From positions 62,001-126,000 of the forward strand of contig NW_013654465.1 of NCBI RefSeq assembly GCF_000499385.1: a DNA stretch of 64,000 nt, read 5' to 3'. A program made the position numbers and the translations under genes. The stretch comes from Eimeria necatrix (Eukaryota; Apicomplexa; Conoidasida; Eucoccidiorida; Eimeriidae). Below the pieces are notes generated by a model. That model was given only the letters and a program-made list of their open reading frames with translations. It ran no database searches and was not told where the DNA came from. Of the stretch, positions 46,143-61,700 are shown piece after piece (position 1 is the first letter of the stretch; each line of letters opens with the position of its first letter).

Positions 46143-48528
46143 TTGCTGGTTTGCCCTCTGCTTCGTTTCAGTTACCCGGCTTTTGTTCTTTCGTTTTGCT
46201 GCTGCAGCCTACAACAGACAAGAAAGGATCGAAGCCAAGGGAGCCCTGTAAGCTTTGCTGCCATTCTTGCCGCTGCTGTTTCTCTTCTTGCTGCTGCTTC
46301 ACCTGTCACTGTTGCTGTTCCTGCTGCAGCTACGCTGCGGCTGTTGCTGCTGCAGCTGCCCCTGCGCCTGCTTGCGCTGCTGCTGCTCCGCTGCATGTGC
46401 CCACGCATAGTGCGCTGTGTGCCGTTGCTGTTGCAGCAGCAGCAGCAGCAGCAGCAGCAGATGGTGCCTCCGATGCCTCAGGGCAACCGAGTGCAAGCAG
46501 CCCACTGACGTATGGCGCTGTTGAGTCCTTGTTGTCCAAAGTCATGGAAGACCTTCCCCAGAAAATTTCAGTATGCTGCAGTTGCGGTTGCTGCTGCTGC
46601 AGCTGCTGCTGTTGCTGCTGCTGGTGTATGTGTTGCTGCTGATGCTGATAAGGTGATGCTGATGCTGCTGTTGCTGCAGCAGCTGTTGGAGCTGCTTAGG
46701 CGCAGCTTTCTGTTGCTGTTGCTGCGGATTAGCAATTGCTGCGTCACCTGCCCCGTTCCTTCAGCTTCTGCTGCTGCTTCTGCTGCTGCTGTTGTCCAGG
46801 CCAGCACCACAACAACCACCCGCTCCAACTTTTCCTTTGCATGCGACAAGCAGCAGCAGCAGCAGCAGCGCCTGGCATGTTTGATCGCAGAGGAAGTGCA
46901 GCGGCTGTTTTCTGCCCAGCTTCAGGCGGCAGTGCGAGACGCATGCGAAACAGCAAAACTAGCAGCAGTGAGAGCAGCACCACGCATGCAGTGCTTCTGC
47001 TGCTGCTCTTGTTGCTGCTGCTCTTGTTGCTGCTGCTCTTGCTCTTGCTGCTCCATTGTTTAGCCTACGGTGATGCTACAATTGGATATTCGTGTATTTC
47101 TGCATGTCCTGCTGCTGCTGCTGCTGCTAATTTTTCACTTTTGATTCGTGTTTTCTCTTATTCTTTCGGTGTGCTTCATGCTGCTGCTTCGTGCAGATGC
47201 CGGCTGGCCAAGAGGGTTCATCTCTTGCTGCAAAAGCAGTGCAGCAGCAGCAAGACATGCTGCAGCAGATGCAGCAGCTACAGTATCAGATGTCTAGGGA
47301 GCTGGATGAGCACCTGAAGCACCAGTTGAAGTCTATAAGCAAGGCGTTTGAGGAGCAGCAACGGCAGCTACAGCAACATGTGCAGCAGCAGCTGCAGCAG
47401 CAGATGCTGCACCACCAACAACAAATACAGCAACTTCATCACCAGATGCAGCAACAGCACCAGATGCAGCAGCAAACTGTGCGGTTGCTGCAGCTGCTGC
47501 AGCAGCAGCAACAACAACAGCGGTCATCTTCTACAGAGGAACATGTGGGCGGGAAGATGCTTGAGGCTTTTGAGAAAATATTGAAGACCCAAGAGGGAGT
47601 CATGCTCAAGGTAGAGGTTATTTTCGATTTTATGCAATCTTTTTGTCTTTTTTGTCATTATACTTTTTCTTTCTTGTATACATCTCTTAACTTGCATAGT
47701 GCACCTTTTTGCAACTCATTCAAGAACACCTGTGTCTGGGGTTTACTGCTTAGGGTTTATGTCCCAATTTATGGTTTAGAATACAGGGTTTAGGGTTTGA
47801 GGTGTCTGAGGTTTACTGCTTAGGGTTTGCGTCCCAAAATTATGGTTTAGAATACAGGGTTTAGGGTTTGAGGTGTCTGTTCAGAGTCTGGACTCCACCG
47901 AAAAGTCCATTGGGCGGCTGCGGCTGCAGCTTCGCGACATGCAAGAGGACATGAAGCAAAGCAGAGCAGTGCAGCAACAGCAGCAACAGCAACAGCAGCA
48001 GCAGCAACAGCAGCAACAGCAACAGCAGCAGTTTCTGTTATCCCTGCAGCAGCAGCAGCAACAGCAACAGCAGCAGCAGCAGCAACAGCAGCAGCTGCTT
48101 CTGCAGCAGCAGCAGCAATTGCTGTCTCAACTGGGCTCCGTATCCAGTCAAATTTCCAGCATTTCCTCCTCAGGCCCAAGCTCCTTGCGCCCGGTTGAAA
48201 AGGCAGGAGCAGCAGCCGCCACCGCCGATGGGGGCGTATCTGGGCCACCTGCCGCTGCTGCTGTTGCTGCAGCAGCTGCAGCAGCTGCAGCAGCAGAGCG
48301 CGAGACCTCAGCTCAGTTCGCAGCAAGGCTGAAATTGGCAATAAGGGAGGACAGAATAGATGAGGCTTTCGGCCTGGCCATTTCTGCGGATTTGGAAAAA
48401 GACACGCAGGGCTTTTGGCTCAACTTTATTTGTAAAGATTTAAACCCTGACGATCTGTTTGAAGCTGAGCCTCCACCACTGGGGCAGGCGGCACTTCTGG
48501 GTATCGGGAAAGGTAGGGATTACTTCTT

Positions 48529-48572
<44 letters not shown>

Positions 48573-50114
48573 CGTATGTGGTGCTGCCACAGTGGTGCTT
48601 CTGCCGAGGTCACCAGTGCAGCGGATGGTTTCGCTGCTGCTTCCGCCGTTGCTGCTGCTGATCGCTGCAGTGTCTTGTTTGCTGCTTCTACTCGTGTGTG
48701 TGTCTATCCTTTTAATATGTGTACTTTGTGTTTCCAAGTCTGTATATTTGTGTGCAGATGGGTTTGTCTGACACTTCTGCATGCACAAGTTTGGCTGCGT
48801 TTGCGGATTTGTTTCTTACTATGAGTAGCAGTGTTACCACTACAACGCTGCTTAGTTCTCGTTTCCTCCATACTTGCTTTTCTCGCTAACTGGTGGGCTA
48901 TGTGGAGCTCATGGGTGTTTTCTTTTTCTATTTCTTTCAGTTTTGTCGGATTGTTTGGCTCAAGAAGTGGAAACGAAACAATTGAGTGAATTGCAGCAAA
49001 GGGCTCAGTGGCTGACTGTTGCCTTCACTCAGCTGGACGCTCCTTCTAAGCACATTGCAGAAGAGGACTTTCTCGAGGTAGGCAGGCCTTTTTCTAGCAT
49101 TTGTTTGTACTTTTAATGTCTTCTTTACACTTGTATTCTTTTAATGTCTTTCTTTACACTTGTATTCTATTTTCGTGGGGTTTTACTGCCACATTTTTGT
49201 GCTTCTGTGCCCGCCCATGCAGTTGTCTCAAGCAGTGCCAGCCCAGACTTCATGCGACATCAAATAGCCATTAGCTGCGCCATTTCAAACTTAACTTATT
49301 ATTTACAACTAGACACTTTGTGCCTTGAGGCGTACATACACTTGAGCTGTTGTGCAAGTTCTGGACCCACTCACCCACCTGCTCAGCAGGTTTCGATCAC
49401 CAGGATTCTGGAACGATTAGCTGAGAGTCCACTTTGGTTTATTTTGTAATAGCTGACAGTCCACTTTGGTTTATTTTGTAGTAGCTGAGAGTCCACTTTT
49501 GTTTATTTTGTATTTATGTCCGCTTCAGCTGCTGCACGAATACAAATCTCACTTAAGAAAGGCCCTAGCGGCCGTCCGCCTGCGGTTCAAGGGGGAAGCA
49601 GAAGTGCTGCAGGAAAGAATCAACATGTGTTTGAAGCAGCTGAAGAGGTGAGACAAATGGGCCACTTGTGCAGCCAGATTAGGCGAAGTATATTTCTGCA
49701 CAGAATAGGTAGGCTTAGGCCTAAATATATGCACAGCAAAGAGGCGAACAGCCTGCGCAAAGTGCAGCAAGATGCAACAGTAAATATCAAAGTCTACAAG
49801 CACATATAACAGCCTGAAGCCGGACTAAATAGTGCTCCTGTGACTCAGGATAAATTGACTCTACTTGTGTTCACATTATTGTGCTTTCCTTGCGTCTTTC
49901 CAACTAGCTCTTGTGTAGATGATCCTGTTCCCAGCCAGAATGCTAAACAGTTAGGCGTCCGCGTATTCGTCTTCATGTCATATTTTTGTTGAATTCATTT
50001 TATTTTTCAACTTAGTTGTTGTTGAATTCATTTTATTTTTCAACTTAGTTGTTTTTTGTTTCATTCAGGCTCACGCGCTCCATGCAGCTCTCCATTTCCC
50101 CAGAGAGGAGTTGA
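41715..50114 (+). CDS. EDC4: Enhancer of mRNA-decapping protein 4 (EDC4/Ge-1/Varicose) homologue
   Basis: Cytoplasmic P-body scaffold linking DCP2 and DCP1. Suggested exons: 41715-41743, 42055-42493, 42717-43214, 43544-43744, 43806-46091, 46208-46247, 46437-46570, 46800-46967, 47197-47610, 47885-48512, 48941-49077, 49529-49647, 50069-50114. All phases agree (about 1712 aa). The N-terminal WD40 domain shows CVAYAVKPGVVRVVRVL, KPNLLLLTDNYGLIVLYKK, TVQRHRVAVWSL, GSLLVGLGGKVVTAWHLK and RFLVVGIVKK, in the order of human EDC4. A long Ala/Ser/Gln linker follows (44930-46500), then Gln-rich coiled coils (47197-48130). The C-terminal alpha-helical domain is clear: ARLKLAIREDRIDEAFGLAI, then LDAPSKHIAEEDFLELLHEY rebuilt across an intron, then RLTRSMQLSISPERS in the last exon. 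Less certain: the 43214/43544 splice and whether 43844-44000 is coding. Confidence 0.85.
42344..42357. repeat. GGTGTACGTACACC palindrome inside EDC4 coding sequence
   Basis: A perfect 14-bp palindrome in exon 2, read as part of PGVRTPEG. Confidence 0.8.
44480..46140 (+). repeat. CAG/GCA triplet tracts in EDC4
   Basis: Several triplet arrays. One at about 44488-44530 is read as Ser. One at about 44855-44880 is read as Gln. Many GCT/GCA runs at 45100-45900 are read as Ala. One at about 45945-45980 is read as Gln. One at about 46096-46140 crosses into the intron after the donor at 46092. One repeat type thus yields different homopolymers by frame. Confidence 0.8.
47730..47883 (+). repeat. Tandem duplication with telomere-like AGGGTTT in an EDC4 intron
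   Basis: Two copies of a unit of about 70 bp lie at the end of the intron 47611-47884. Each contains GGTTTACTGCTTAGGGTTT and ACAGGGTTTAGGGTTTGAGG. The second copy ends as the splice acceptor itself (TGTCTGTTCAG, 47874-47884). Confidence 0.85.
48528..48570 (+). repeat. CTG triplet array just inside an intron of EDC4
   Basis: About 14 CTG/TGC units start 15 bases after the donor at 48513-48514. If the donor is skipped they encode poly-Cys. Confidence 0.85.
49419..49514 (+). repeat. Three-copy 32-bp tandem repeat at the end of an EDC4 intron
   Basis: Three near-identical copies of a unit beginning AGCTGAGAGTCCACTTT and ending in TTTATTTTGTA. They end 14 bases before the acceptor at 49527-49528. 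Confidence 0.8.
49986..50055 (+). repeat. 33-bp direct duplication in the last EDC4 intron
   Basis: A unit beginning TTGTTGAATTCATTTTAT and ending CAACTTAG occurs twice in tandem, just before the final acceptor at 50067-50068. Confidence 0.75.
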
Positions 50115-51925
50115 GTCAAGTTACAGCAAAGGCGATTTTTGTTCCTATTCTTATCTTTCAACTATTTTTTTCATTTGTGTTTCTTTCATTCTTGAATTCG
50201 CTGCTTCCTCTCTTTGATTTCTTTTCGTTTCTTCCTTTCTGTCTTGGCCGCTCTCTTCTTTCTATCTTGGGTCCTTGTGAAATGTGCTGCCTGATGGCTG
50301 CTGCGTGCAGCATTAACAAGAACTTTCTTTTTCTTCTTTTTCCGTATTCTCCGCGTTTTTGTCTTTGGACTTTTTCTTCTTTTTCCGTTTTCTCCGCGTT
50401 TTTGTCTTTGGACTTTTTATTTAGATTTCCTTCCCGCAGCCACTGTCGGGCTCTGCCTCTTCCCTCCTTTTTGCCTCTTTCACTCTCCAGTTGTTGCCTT
50501 TGTTGCTTTTCTTTCACTTCTGATTCTGCTGCCACTTTCTGTTTCTGCCTTTGCGTCTTCGGACTCTTTTCTTGCGAAAGCGAAAACCCTAAACCCTCGT
50601 TTTCGAGGGAGAGTGCTTAGGAGGTTTCAAAAAACACCAGATCGCGGGCCTAAACCCTCGGCCTTTCGTTTGATTCTTTGCAATCTGTTGCTGCAGTAGT
50701 TTGTCTTAAAGACAAAGCAGTTCCTTCACAGCAATTAGCCCAACGCAGCAGTGTGGGCGCGCCGCACATCTTGCATTCACTGCGTCCGTACAAAGTAGTT
50801 CCTTCGTTTTATTTCATTTATTCATCAAGTTCGCTAATGAACAAGTTTTATTTATTACTTTATTATTGCTTTTCAAGTCTCGAATTTTTCTTTCGTAGAT
50901 AGAGCTTTCCCTCATGAGATGGCTCTCAGAGGCAGCAAGCAGCTCTTCGGTCCTCCTCTTGGGACTTAGTGCTAGCATTTTTTTGCAGATTTATTTATGC
51001 TGATTTCCATGTTTATTATTGCAATTCAAAACAGAACAAAGGATGCCTAGACGGGGCTGGGACTGAAGTTTCGCACTTGCTGCGCGTGGCGAGTTTCTGT
51101 GTGGGCCGTCAGACTCAGTCGCAGGGTAGATTTAGGCCGGCTTAATAGGGAAGAACATCAATTGGAGATGAATAATGTGGAATAATTGCGAGAGATTGGG
51201 GAAAAAGGCGTGGGAATGAAAGCTTGTACGCGAATTCGTGCCCGATTGGCTGTTGGCACTCGCAAACGCGGGAATGCCGTGAAAGGGGAAAAGCTTTCGC
51301 AGCAAACTGCGCAAAGAGTGCAGTTTCCAACAAATTGCACATGTTGAAAGCGAAACATTGGAAGCAGTTTGGCCATTATGGCTCAGCTTGCAGGTCAGCT
51401 GGCGGCGAGCGCGCTGCAGACGACAGGAGGCCGGCGGTAGTGGGACCACCGCCGGAATTCTTTCTGTCTGCTCCCTTTGGGAAAAATAAATTAAGCTCCC
51501 AGGTTGAATTAAAGAGAAAGGAAGAAGCTTTGCAAATTAATTGCGCAAAAGGTCCCGGCTTCGGGTGGTTTGACAGTCGGGCAGCGGCGTCGGCTGCAGG
51601 GCTGCTGACCGGTCCGCGCAGTGACTAGCTGAGGCTTCAGCCCGGCGCGTTGTTCTCTTGTTTGAACTCTGCAAGAACTTTTGCTGAAAACCCTTTTATT
51701 TAAAATTACGGAAACAGCCGGGATCACTTCTCTGTTTCGCATTTCAAGTACAACAGCAGAGGCTGGCGCGGTGGCAGTCTGTGTTCGCGCCGCAGCCGTC
51801 GGACTGAGACCGCTGGAAGTCGATCATTGGAATTCTCGAGTTCTTCGACGAACCTGCGATAAATCGGCACATTTTGAAGTTTATTTTTGACCTAGGGTTT
51901 GTTTTTTGCCGTAAAATCCGCCACA
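50115..51925. other. Intergenic between EDC4 and GAP50
   Basis: No gene was seen. It is pyrimidine-rich at 50130-50580, with a tandem duplication of a TTTTTCCGT..GTCTTTGGAC unit at about 50335-50420. Telomere-like AAACCCTAAACCCTCG lies at 50584-50599, with another copy near 50652. The last part carries AGGGTTT at 51894-51900, just upstream of the GAP50 start, and probably includes its promoter and leader. Confidence 0.5.
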
Positions 51926-53925
51926 ATGGCTGTTCCTGCTCTGGGTTTCGCAAGCCGCCGGGTCCGCCCGGTGGCCTTGGCCGCGGCGATCTTGGCGAGT
52001 TTGCTGGGAATTCCGGCTGCTTTCGCGCAGCTTCGCTTCGCAGCGCTGGGCAATTACGGATTTGACCTTTCGGGGCAAAAAGAAGTGGCGGAAACCCTCA
52101 AGAAAACCGCCGCCGAGCAGCGGATCAGCTTCCTGGTGAGCCCGGGCAGCAACTTTCCCAACGGCGTTTCGGGGGCCAACGACACCAAGTGGGAGGAAAT
52201 GTTCGAAGAAGTTTATTCTGACGAAAAAGGCTCTTTAAGAATGCCATTTTTGACTGTTCTTGGCGCTGAAGACTGGTCTGGCAACTACACTGCCATGCGC
52301 GAGAGAACTGATCTGGTCTACGGCGACGGCTCTTCGGAAGAAACTGTCTCAAACTCCCCCAAGTGGACTTTGCCCAACTGGTGGTACCACTACGCAGTCC
52401 ACTTCACAGCTTCCACAGGTTCGTGCTTTTGCATCTCTGCTGCTGCTGCTGCTGCTGCTGCAGCTGCTGCAGCAGCTGCAGCAGCTGCTGCAGCTGCTGC
52501 AGCAGCTGCAGCAGCGCGTCTGTCGCTGCAGCAGCACCCCCGCTGCTGCTGCTTCCGCCGTCTGCAGCGGCCGCGCTGCCGCCCGTTGTTCGCCCCGCGG
52601 CGCGTTTGGCCGCCGCGGCTGCTGCCGCTGCTGCTGCTGCTGCTGCTGCTGCAGCGCGTTTGCTGCTGCTGCTGCGCTGCTGCTGCGCAGGGAGCGCGTT
52701 TCTGAGCTCGGGGCACAAAGACATGAGCGTGGGGCTGGTGTTCATCGACACTTGGGTCTTGTCTTCTGCTTTTCCCTTCGGAAGCGTCACTGAAAAGGCC
52801 TGGCAAGACTTGGAAAGGACTTTGCAAATTGCCCCCAAAGTCTTCGACTTTATTCTCCTCGTGGCCAACAGGCCCCTCTACAGCAGCGGCAGCTCCAAGG
52901 GCGACTCCGCGCTGCAGTATTACGTGCAGCCGCTGCTGCAGCAGGCCGGAGTCGACGCCTACATCTCCGGCTACGACCACGACATGGAGCTCATTCAGGT
53001 GCTGCTGCTGCTCTTTGCTGCTGCTCTTTGCTGCTGCTCTTTGCTGCTGCTCCCTTGCTGTTGCTGCGCTGCTTTGCTGCTGCTGCTAAGCTGCTTTGCT
53101 GCTGCTGCTAAGCTGCCTTTGGCCTGCTGCTCACTTGGGCCTGCTGCTGCACTCGTTTCGTCCTGCTGCTGCACTCGTTTTGCCCTGCTGCTGCATGGAT
53201 GTTGTGTTGCTGCTGCACTGGTTCTGTGTTGCTGCTGCATGCGAACAGCGGGATTGGCTGTGGCCTGGGCTGTTTCTCACAGGCTGCAGTACTTGAATGG
53301 GTTGTGTGCAGCTTGCGCTGCTTGGCTGCTGTTTTTTGCAAATTAAATTAATTAATTTAAATAAAAAACTGAAAATTCCCCTTTTTTATTCTCAGGAAGA
53401 AGACATCTCTTACATCAACTGCGGAACCGGATCTGTTTCCGGCTCGTCCGCGCTGGTGACCGCCTCGGGCTCGAAGTTTTTCAGCGGAGAAAAAGGCTTT
53501 TGTTTGTTTGAACTGACAGCTGACGGACTTATTACGAAGTTCATAAATGGAGCCAGTGGAGAAGTTATGTTTGAACACAAACAGCCGCTGAAGAGCCGGC
53601 CGGAGCGTTCAACCGTAAGTCGAAACTGAGGTGTACGTACACCCGAACTGCGCGCGCAACGCGCGGCGCCGCAGGCGCGGCTTCCTGGACGAAAGCTGCG
53701 TCATTATTTGATATTTATTTATTGTTTTGCATTTTTTTTTCTCAGATTGACCAGTTCAACTACCTCAGCGAGATGCCGGAAGTGGCTTACTACCCCGTCC
53801 CGGAAATGGGAAAGCTGCCCGGCAAAGACGTGTTCGTGCGCGTGGTCGGGACCATTGGTCTTTGCATTTTGACTTTTTTGGCGAGTTTGAGCCTCGCAAG
53901 TGGCATTTCGCGGGCCATGAAGTGA
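51926..53925 (+). CDS. GAP50: Glideosome-associated protein 50 (GAP50)
   Basis: Exons 51926-52418, 52691-52998, 53396-53614 and 53746-53925; phases agree (399 aa). A signal peptide (about 1-34) precedes a purple-acid-phosphatase-like fold. A C-terminal membrane helix follows (about 372-392, VGTIGLCILTFLASLSL) with a very short cytosolic tail ending SRAMK. This architecture is diagnostic of GAP50, which anchors the myosin A motor complex to the inner membrane complex and so supports gliding and invasion. Active-site motifs are altered. The first metal motif reads LGNYG (41-45) instead of GDxG. The GNHD-type motif reads GAED (113-116). YISGYDHDME keeps an HD pair where the family has GHDH. The first intron (52419-52690) is almost entirely CTG/GCA repeat, and so is part of the second. 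An ATG-less extension upstream adds nine codons; the ATG at 51926 starts a good signal peptide. Confidence 0.9.
52435..52690 (+). repeat. CTG/GCA repeat-filled intron of GAP50
   Basis: Long GCTGCT and GCAGCTGCA arrays occupy nearly the whole first intron, with two interruptions. The other introns of this gene are AT-rich at their ends. Confidence 0.85.
53630..53643. repeat. GGTGTACGTACACC palindrome in GAP50 intron 3
   Basis: A perfect 14-bp palindrome, 15 bases downstream of the exon 3 end. Confidence 0.85.
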
Positions 53926-54067
53926 AGAGAAATTGCAAATTGCTTTAGTGCTTTAGAGCCTGGCGGGCGGCGCAGCCAAGTGCTGGACTTTGCGTGAAGT
54001 CCGACGCAAAAACTGCGAAAAACGAAAATGCAGAACTCCAGTCCTTTCCGTCCCAGCACAGCTTCCG

Positions 54068-54081
54068 GGTGTACGTACACC
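54068..54081. repeat. GGTGTACGTACACC palindrome
   Basis: Perfect 14-bp copy in the 3' flank of GAP50. Further copies lie at 54684-54697 (perfect) and 54733-54746 (partial). Confidence 0.85.
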
Positions 54082-54196
54082 CCAGCGCACTGCCCGCGGT
54101 CCGGCTGTTCGTGAAAACTGCCACTTCTTTCTTTGCGCCTTTTAATTTCTGCACAAACTCTCCAGCTCTGAGCAGCGCCAACTGCTGCAAAAGGCC

Positions 54197-54277
54197 TTTG
54201 AAATATATTTAAATACATTTAAATACATTTAAATATATTCAAATACATTAAAATACATTCAAATATATTTAAATACC
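54197..54277. repeat. AAATACATTT-type decamer tandem array
   Basis: About eight imperfect copies of a 10-bp AAATACATTT/AAATATATTC unit in tandem. Confidence 0.8.
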
Positions 54278-55041
54278 AGCAGCGCATGCCTACTTTCTGC
54301 ACCAGCGAGCTGTCTGTACACCCTAGCCTACGCACTAGTCCGTCTCGAATAAATCTTTTCTAAAAGTGGCGCTGCGGCCCGCATGCAAATTTGAGCGGCA
54401 ATTTGTTGAATGGAGTCACAGAAGTCACACTGTGTACGGCGAAGTGGCCTTCAGAACAAGTTGCGCAGCCTTGCTGCTGCTGCTGCTGCTGCTGCTGCAG
54501 CTGCTGCAGCAGCAGCAGCAGCTTCCCGGTGCAGTTCGTGTGCTGTGAAGAAGAAAACTCCCACTTGGAATTGCTGGCGCTGAGACCCTCGGGCTCTGGC
54601 TGTGCACGCGCGGGGCAAGAAAGTGAGGAAGAAATCTTTTGCACAAATGAAGACACATAACAGATGTGCACTGCATGCGCGCAGGTGTACGTACACCGCG
54701 GCACAGTGTGCAGACTGCATGCGCGGCGCTGCGGTGTACGTACGCGCAGAACGCAGCAGTCCGCGCAGCACAAAGTGGTTTCATTTCACATAAATTAATT
54801 GAACTGGAGCCCAATTAAAAACAAGAAAAGAGACAGAGACAGAGAGACAGACCGGCCTTTGTCTTGTCTTGCAGTTGCAACTTTTTTAATTATTTTTTAA
54901 GTTTTCTCCCTTCCGCTACTCACATGGAATTAACTGCTTAAACAGAAACAAAAAGACAAACTCAAATTATGTCTTGCCACTCTCATCGCTTTCTGCCTTT
55001 CTTTTTCTTATCCGACCCCGAACACATCCGTTTCCTGCAAA

Positions 55042-55043
<2 letters not shown>

Positions 55044-55103
<60 letters not shown>
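55044..55103. repeat. (CTG)n array immediately 3' of the MAPK2 stop codon
   Basis: An uninterrupted CTG array of about 20 units on the plus strand. The MAPK2 stop codon (complement of 55106-55108) is two bases away, so the transcript's 3' UTR would begin with a CAG array. Confidence 0.85.
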
Positions 55104-59753
<4,650 letters not shown>

Positions 59754-60061
59754 TACAAAAAACTGAAAGAAGAAGCTGCAGAGTGAAGAGCTGCTGCAGT
59801 CACAGCAGCAGCATGGCCGCGGGCGCTGCGCGAGGTCGGCTACGGCGGGGGGCAGCGCGGGGAAAGCAGCAAGTGGCGCATGGAAAGCTGGTGGAAAGCG
59901 GAGGAAAAAGACGAAATAAACCACCGAGGTGGACAGAAAAGGACTAAATTAACCTCAATTCCAATTTAAAACCCAAAGCTCCCTCCAGATCGCTCCAAAC
60001 TTCCAGCTTTCTTCGAGTTTGTGTCAGTGCGGCGCCGGACCGGTCCACTTCACGGCCTTGA

Positions 60062-60075
60062 GGTGTACGTACACC
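60062..60075. repeat. GGTGTACGTACACC palindrome upstream of MAPK2
   Basis: Perfect 14-bp copy about 310 bp upstream of the MAPK2 ATG. Variants with one changed core base lie at 60768-60781 and 60962-60975. Confidence 0.85.
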
Positions 60076-60504
60076 TGGCAGCCGCCTATCGCCCGCCACC
60101 CCCGCGGTGCCGCCAAAACACTTTTTCTCCGGCTTTTTCCCCCCTCCAAAGGCCCAAGTGGAATATTTTTGCAAAACTAAATTCAATTTCTCGCCAAGTC
60201 CCCGGTTTCTTCACCAATGTGCCTCGCGGCTGCGCCGCCGCCGCTGCGCCGACAGCCCAGGCACCAGCCGCGATGCCTGAGCGATAGTGACGGGCCAGCA
60301 CATGCGCCTAGAGCCCCTCAAAAGGCAAAATTGGACTTTTAAAAACAAACAAATTGCTTTATTTGTTTTACTTCAAGACATTTCCGGAGAAACGGCAGCG
60401 CCAGATGTGGCTGGGATGCGAAGCCGCCTGTTGCCATGGGGGGCTGCGGACTCGCCGCTGCTGTCCGGGCTCGCCGCCGCAAACTCCCCTCGATCCGCTT
60501 TTGC

Positions 60505-60566
60505 TGCTGCAGCAAGCAGCAGCAAGCAGCAGCAAGCAGCAGCAAGCAGCAGCAAGCAGCAGCAAA
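60505..60566 (+). repeat. AGCAGCAAGC-type tandem repeat
   Basis: At least six copies of a 12-bp AGCAGCAAGCAG-type unit. Confidence 0.8.
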
Positions 60567-61300
60567 CTGCCCGCGCCCCCCCGAAAGCCAACACTGCCCA
60601 GACCAGCAGCTGCTGCAGTGCCAGGCGATGCACCCGGCGCTGCTGCGCCCTTTCCGCAGCCGAGAAGCCAACGCGAGGCCTTCAACAGCTTCCTCTCCAG
60701 TTTTTAATTCAAATAAATGCATTTGAAGACAACTCTGCAAAGTCCGCAGCGCCAGCCCCCTCGCCGCGGTGTATGTACACCTGGGGACTTGGGGGGGTTG
60801 CGCAGGGGGGGCCTCCGTAGGCCCCAAGCCCTTCGAGCTGGACATACACTCCAGGGGCTCCAGTGGCTTCTTTTAATTTCTTTTTTATTCATTTAAATAC
60901 TTTTTTCTTTTGCTTCTTTGCTGCGCCTCTCCCGCGGGGCCGCGGGCTGCAGCAAACCCCAGGTGTACATACACCCCAGCTCCTGCCCCCTTTCTTCGCC
61001 CCCACAACCCCACGCGCTGCTGCTGCAGCACTTGGGCAATTCAAGCAGCAAAACATGCAGCAGCAGCAGCAAGCCTTGGGGGCCCCCCACCCCCTTCTGT
61101 CCACAGTGTCTGGGGGGCCCCCGGGCTCCTTCTAGGCAGCAAAAGTTAGCCAGTTAGTTCAGTTTAGTCCTAAAAGAACTTTTTAGATCTCTGGGGGCCC
61201 CCCAGCAGCTCCAAAGGCCACTAAATTACTCCAAGTGGCCATTTAGTAGTTAAGGCCTCCCCCAGCGGCTCCCAGCCCTATTAGCGCTGCGAGCTGCCTT

Positions 61301-61301
61301 C

Positions 61302-61352
<51 letters not shown>
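61301..61352. repeat. (CTG)n array
   Basis: About 17 uninterrupted CTG units. Confidence 0.9.
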
Positions 61353-61353
<1 letters not shown>

Positions 61354-61419
61354 AGCCCTTGCTGTGGACCGCTGCAGTGTGTAGCCCCCAAAGGGGAGGC
61401 CTGAGGGGCCCCCGTACCC

Positions 61420-61700
61420 TCTTTGGGGGCCCTGGGGGGCCCCCCGAGTTCCGCAGTTGCTGCCACTTCTGCTGCTGGGGGCCTCTGGGCCCCTGGGGGG
61501 CCCCCTGCAGCAGCAGAAGGCTTTCCTTTTAGACTGAAGGGGGCCTCGGGGGCCCCCTGCATGCAGGGGCCCCCATTGTTGCTGCAGGGGGCCCCCTGGG
61601 GCTAATAGCTGCAGCTTTTGCTGCCAAAAGGGCCCCCAGGGGCCCCCAAGTCGCCACTTTTGCTGCTTAGAGGGCCCCCAGGGGGCAGCAGCAATTTGCT
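61420..61700. repeat. GGGGCCCC-rich low-complexity block 1
   Basis: Many runs of GGGGGCCCC/GGGGCCCCC separated by short CTG or CAG spacers. It is near-palindromic throughout. Confidence 0.85.

Larger units (their letters stand above)
53926..55105. other. Intergenic between convergent GAP50 and MAPK2
   Basis: It holds the 3' flanks of two convergent genes. It contains three copies of the GTGTACGTACAC-type palindrome (54068, 54684, 54733). An AAATACATTT-type decamer array lies at 54197-54277. A CTG/CAG tract lies at about 54474-54522. A (CTG)n array of about 60 bp lies at 55044-55103, directly beyond the MAPK2 stop codon. Confidence 0.55.

Noticed and set aside
50111..50620. Phe/Ser/Cys-rich 169-codon ORF after EDC4
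   Set aside because: It comes from a pyrimidine-rich tract with a tandem duplication. It overlaps the last EDC4 exon in another frame and has no domain.
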